This document shows positions 1 through 3,300 of a DNA stretch of 5,221 nt, one piece after another. A program made the translations under genes and the position numbers. The notes beneath the pieces are model-generated. The model searched no databases, was not told the origin of the DNA, and saw nothing but the letters and a program-made list of their open reading frames with translations. Source of the stretch: CAYFJO01 sp964343305 (GTDB lineage: Bacteria > Planctomycetota > Planctomycetia > Pirellulales > Pirellulaceae); the NCBI GenBank assembly GCA_964343305.1, contig CAYFJO010000648.1:1-5221 (forward strand). The letters run 5' to 3'. Position 1 is the first letter of the stretch; each line of letters starts with the position of its first letter.

Positions 1-1
1 T

Positions 2-64
2 GGCCACGACGACGATCTGATGTCCGCCTGGCTAGAAGCTGGCACGCGCCGCACGATGGGTTGA
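2..64 (+). CDS. Possible 3' end of an upstream gene (partial)
   Basis: The second forward frame is open from the left edge to a TGA at 62-64 and encodes 20 residues ending in DDLMSAWLEAGTRRTMG. The composition (acidic start, amphipathic middle, basic end) looks like an ordinary protein C-terminus, and a strong stem-loop begins 11 bases after the stop, which fits the end of a transcription unit. No family can be recognised from so short a piece. The first frame is also open, to a TAG at 94-96, so this choice is tentative; it rests mainly on the stop-hairpin arrangement. Confidence 0.3.
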   Translation, partial: GHDDDLMSAWLEAGTRRTMG

Positions 65-74
65 TTCTAGATTC

Positions 75-94
75 AGTGTGCGTCAACGCGCACT
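75..94 (+). terminator. Stem-loop, possible transcription terminator
   Basis: AGTGTGCG (75-82) pairs with CGCGCACT (87-94) around a TCAA tetraloop. This gives an eight-pair stem with one G-T wobble. It lies just after the TGA at 62-64 and well upstream of the large gene. The sequence that follows has only a scattered T-rich stretch (TGTTCCGTTTT, 97-107), not an immediate T-run, so it is an imperfect intrinsic terminator. It could instead be a 3' stabilising hairpin or a protein-binding dyad. Confidence 0.4.
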
Positions 95-227
95 AGTGTT
101 CCGTTTTCGCACTCACCGAATCCACTAGGTCTAGGTGGTCTATGCTTCGATTCCCCGTTTCTGTTGACGATGACACAATATCCTTCTGGCGCGAATTGTC
201 CGGAGAACTTTCACTCGCAACAAATGC

Positions 228-234
228 AGAGGAG
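228..234 (+). promoter_or_regulatory. Ribosome binding site for the large gene
   Basis: AGAGGAG lies five bases before the ATG at 240 (GCAGAGGAGCAACCATG). This is a strong Shine-Dalgarno match at usable, slightly short spacing, and it fixes the start: an in-frame TGA at 171-173 excludes any start further upstream than that, and no other purine-rich site is so well placed. Confidence 0.85.
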
Positions 235-239
235 CAACC

Positions 240-368
240 ATGTGGTGGCTTTTTAAACGACATCTGATCAAGAAGAAAGACGCACCCCATTTGCGTGGAG
301 CCGCGAATCGCCGATTCGATCGTCGAAGGTTGAGCGTTGAGCCACTTGAAGACCGTACGTTGTTAGCG
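240..368 (+). other. Basic N-terminal leader with LEDRTLLA motif
   Basis: Residues 1-43 contain eight arginines and four lysines, including KKK at 11-13 and RRR at 28-30. They end in LSVEPLEDRTLLA (31-43). This matches the short N-terminal motif seen in many large extracellular proteins of Planctomycetes (the LEPR-XLL or planctomycete extracellular motif), usually in the form R-x-x-L-x-x-E-x-L-E-x-R-x-L-L. There is no long hydrophobic stretch like a normal Sec signal: the only apolar runs are MWWLF at the start and the TLLAVAV segment at the end. A role in export or surface targeting is inferred from family association. Confidence 0.85.
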
Positions 369-3300
369 GTCGCCGTGGGCGACATCCTGGTTGCCGACTC
401 AGGGGTGCCGGGAGTCGTCCAAGTGAACCCGACCACGGGCGCGCAATCGACACTCTCGGCGGGCACCAATTTCGTCGCGCCGATCGGCATCGCGATTGAC
501 GACATCACGGGCGACATCTTTGTTGCCGATACAGGCGCCAATGCCGTCATCCGCGTCGATCCCAACACTGGCGGACAGACGGTCGTTTCGTCCGGCGGCA
601 ACTTCGTTGATCCTCATGGGATCGAGATCGAAGCCGACGGCTCGCTGGTTGTTGCGGACATGAACGCCGGAACCGGTGGGGCCGTTATTCGCGTGAATCG
701 CTCGACCGGTGCGCAGACGGTTGTTTCGACCGGCGGCAACTTTGTCGATCCGCACGGCATCACGGTGTCCTCCGACGGCACGCTTTACGTCGCCGACCGC
801 AATACGGGCGGCACTCCTCCGTTCAATAACACTGGCAACGCCGGCGGTGCACTGATCGCCGTCAATCCGAGCACAGGGGCGCAAACGATCATCAACAACA
901 ACTGGGGCTCGACCGGCTTTTTCGATCCGGCGGGCCTGGCGATGGAAGCCAGCGGCGACGTGTTGCTCGCCGACCTGAACTCGTTCGACGGCGGTTCAGA
1001 CGGACAGGGCGGTGGCGTCGGCGCCGTGTTTCGGCTCGACCCCTCGCTGCCACCGGCCACCAATCGCACAATCGTGAACGACGGCAGCGGCTCGCCACCT
1101 TTGGATTTCGAATCGCCTTCGGACGTGGCAGTCGAGCCGAACGGCAACATCTTGATGATCGATTTCAACGGGCCGACGGCCGGCGACGAAAAACTGTTTC
1201 GCATCAACCCCGTGACCGGCGCCGCCTCGATCGTGGTTCAAGGCGGCACGTTCGGCAACCCCAACGGCGTCGATGTGATGCAGGAGCTTGACTTCGGCGA
1301 CGCACCCGATCCCACTTATCCTACGCTGGCGGCCAGCAACGGCGCGAGGCATGTTTTAGGTTCGGGCCTGTTTCTGGGAGCGACCGTGGATGCGGAATCG
1401 GATGGTCAACCTAACGCCACGGCCACCGGCGATGACGTGGCGGGAGTGCCTGAGGATGAAGACGGCGTGGTCTTCACCAGCGTTTTGATTCCGGGCAGCA
1501 TGGCCACGGTGACGGTGACCGCTTCGGTGTCGGGTCTGCTGGATGCGTGGGTCGATTTCGATAACGACGGCAGTTGGGCTCATCCGAGCGAACAGATCTT
1601 TACGAGCACAGCGCTAGTGGCGGGAGCCAACGCGCTCTCCTTCTCGGTCCCCGGCGCGGCGACTCTCGGCCCGCAGACGTTTGCGCGGTTCCGCCTCAGT
1701 ACCGCAGGCGGCCTGTCGCCAACAGGTTTCGCCCTCGATGGTGAGGTCGAGGACTACGCCCTCGGATCGATCCACGGCCAGAAATTCCAGGATCTCAATG
1801 CCAACGGCCAGCGCGATCCCAGCGAGCCGGGACTGAACGACTTCCCGATCGATCTGTACGACGCCACCGGCACCACGCTGTTGCTGTCCGCGATGACGAT
1901 GGACATGGAGCTGGATGGTACACCGGGCATCGATCCGCTGACCGAAAGCGGCGTGTACTGGCTACCGGGCCTACCACCCGATCAATATGTGGTCCGCGAG
2001 GGGCCACAAAACAAGCTGTCGCAAACCTACCCGGCCGCGCTGGGAGCGAACCAGTACGAACTCAATCTGCAGCCCGGCCATGTAATGGGCGCAGCGCCGG
2101 CGGACACCGACGTCGAATGTGGGCCGGGACCGCACTGGGTGGACAACTGTGGAACTCCATTCATTAACAGCTTCTTCGACGTGTTCTTTTCGGTGGCCGA
2201 GATCGAGGTGCAAGGTGACATCACGTCGCCGCTGGGCAAATTCACCGAGACGGTCTTCGGCGCTGGCGAAACTCGCGTGCAGCGCGGCGAACCGCAGGAA
2301 TCGGGGGCACCCGGCCATTTCGACACAATCCAAACCGAAATGCTGTCCATGGAACTGTCCGGCAGTTCGCCGTTGCTTGGTTCCTTGCGACTACGCGCCG
2401 GCGTGGAAGCGGGCGTGCCGATTCCCACACAAGGCCTGATCCAGGAGCTAGGCGATCCGTTCTTGGCCGATAGCTTCTTCGACGTCTTCTTTGAGCTTGA
2501 TACGCCGCTTGGCGTGTTGCACAACAATGTCCCGATGCAAGTCCGCGCGGATATCGAACAGGTGCCACCTTTCTTGGTTGGTTTCCATAGCCAAAGCCAA
2601 GTTCAATTGTTGGATGCCGGCGACAACCCAACGGGCATCACCATCACCGACGTGATCCACACGCCCACGTTTGGCGTGGACTTTGGCAACGCGGAACTCG
2701 ATTTTGGCGACGCGCCCGATCCGACGTACGCCACACTGTTGGCCAACGATGGCCCACGGCATCTGCTGGGCAGCGGCCTCTTTTTGGGTGCCAGCGTCGA
2801 CCCGGAACCGGACGGACAGCCGAACGCGACCGCCACGGGGGATGACATGGATACCGTCTTCCCCGGTCCGTTCAACACGGCTTTCCCGCCGGGCGATGAA
2901 GACGGCGTGGCTGCGGTGACGCCGTTTGTCGCCGGCCAGCCGGCCAGCATCACGGTGGTCGCCTCGGCGCCAGGGCTGCTCGATGCCTGGATGGACATCA
3001 ATGGCAATGGCATGTTTGACCACGCGGCTGAGCACCTAGCGGCCGGCGTCTCGTTGCCCATTGTTGCCGGCCCCAACGTGTTGAACTTCACGCTGCCGGC
3101 CAGCGCCGAGCCCGGACCTTCATTCGCCCGCCTGCGTCTCAGCAGTGCCGGCAGCCTGCTACCAACCGGCCTTGCCAGCGACGGCGAAGTGGAAGATCAC
3201 GAAGTCGAGATCCTGCAAACCGGCTCGATTCACGGCTTCAAGTACGAGGACGTGGATGGCGACAGCGTGTACAACGATACAGTCGATCTGCCGCTGCACA

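Noticed and set aside
1..96. First-frame open reading to the TAG at 94-96 as the end of an upstream gene
   Set aside because: The translation is tryptophan-, arginine- and histidine-rich, and its stop falls just after the stem-loop instead of before it. The second frame, ending at 64, fits better, though neither is secure.
164..169. TTGACG as a possible -35 box
   Set aside because: Although close to TTGACA, no sequence resembling TATAAT is found 15-18 bases downstream (the area reads CTGGCGCG), so no promoter is called.
140..601. Minus-strand open frame of 153 codons across the start of the large gene
   Set aside because: It covers the ribosome binding site and leader of the plus-strand gene and has a serine-, proline- and threonine-rich translation without motifs. 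The plus-strand frame has a better start signal and recognisable domains.
576..764. Blade repeats as a CRISPR-like or mobile repeat array
   Set aside because: The repeats are in frame with a 46-residue period, differ at third codon positions and form part of a propeller, so they are protein repeats.
369..1283. Propeller 1 as an SMP-30-type lactonase or other enzyme
   Set aside because: The blades follow a VADxxN/NPxTG pattern, but I see no conserved set of metal-binding residues, so only a binding fold is claimed.
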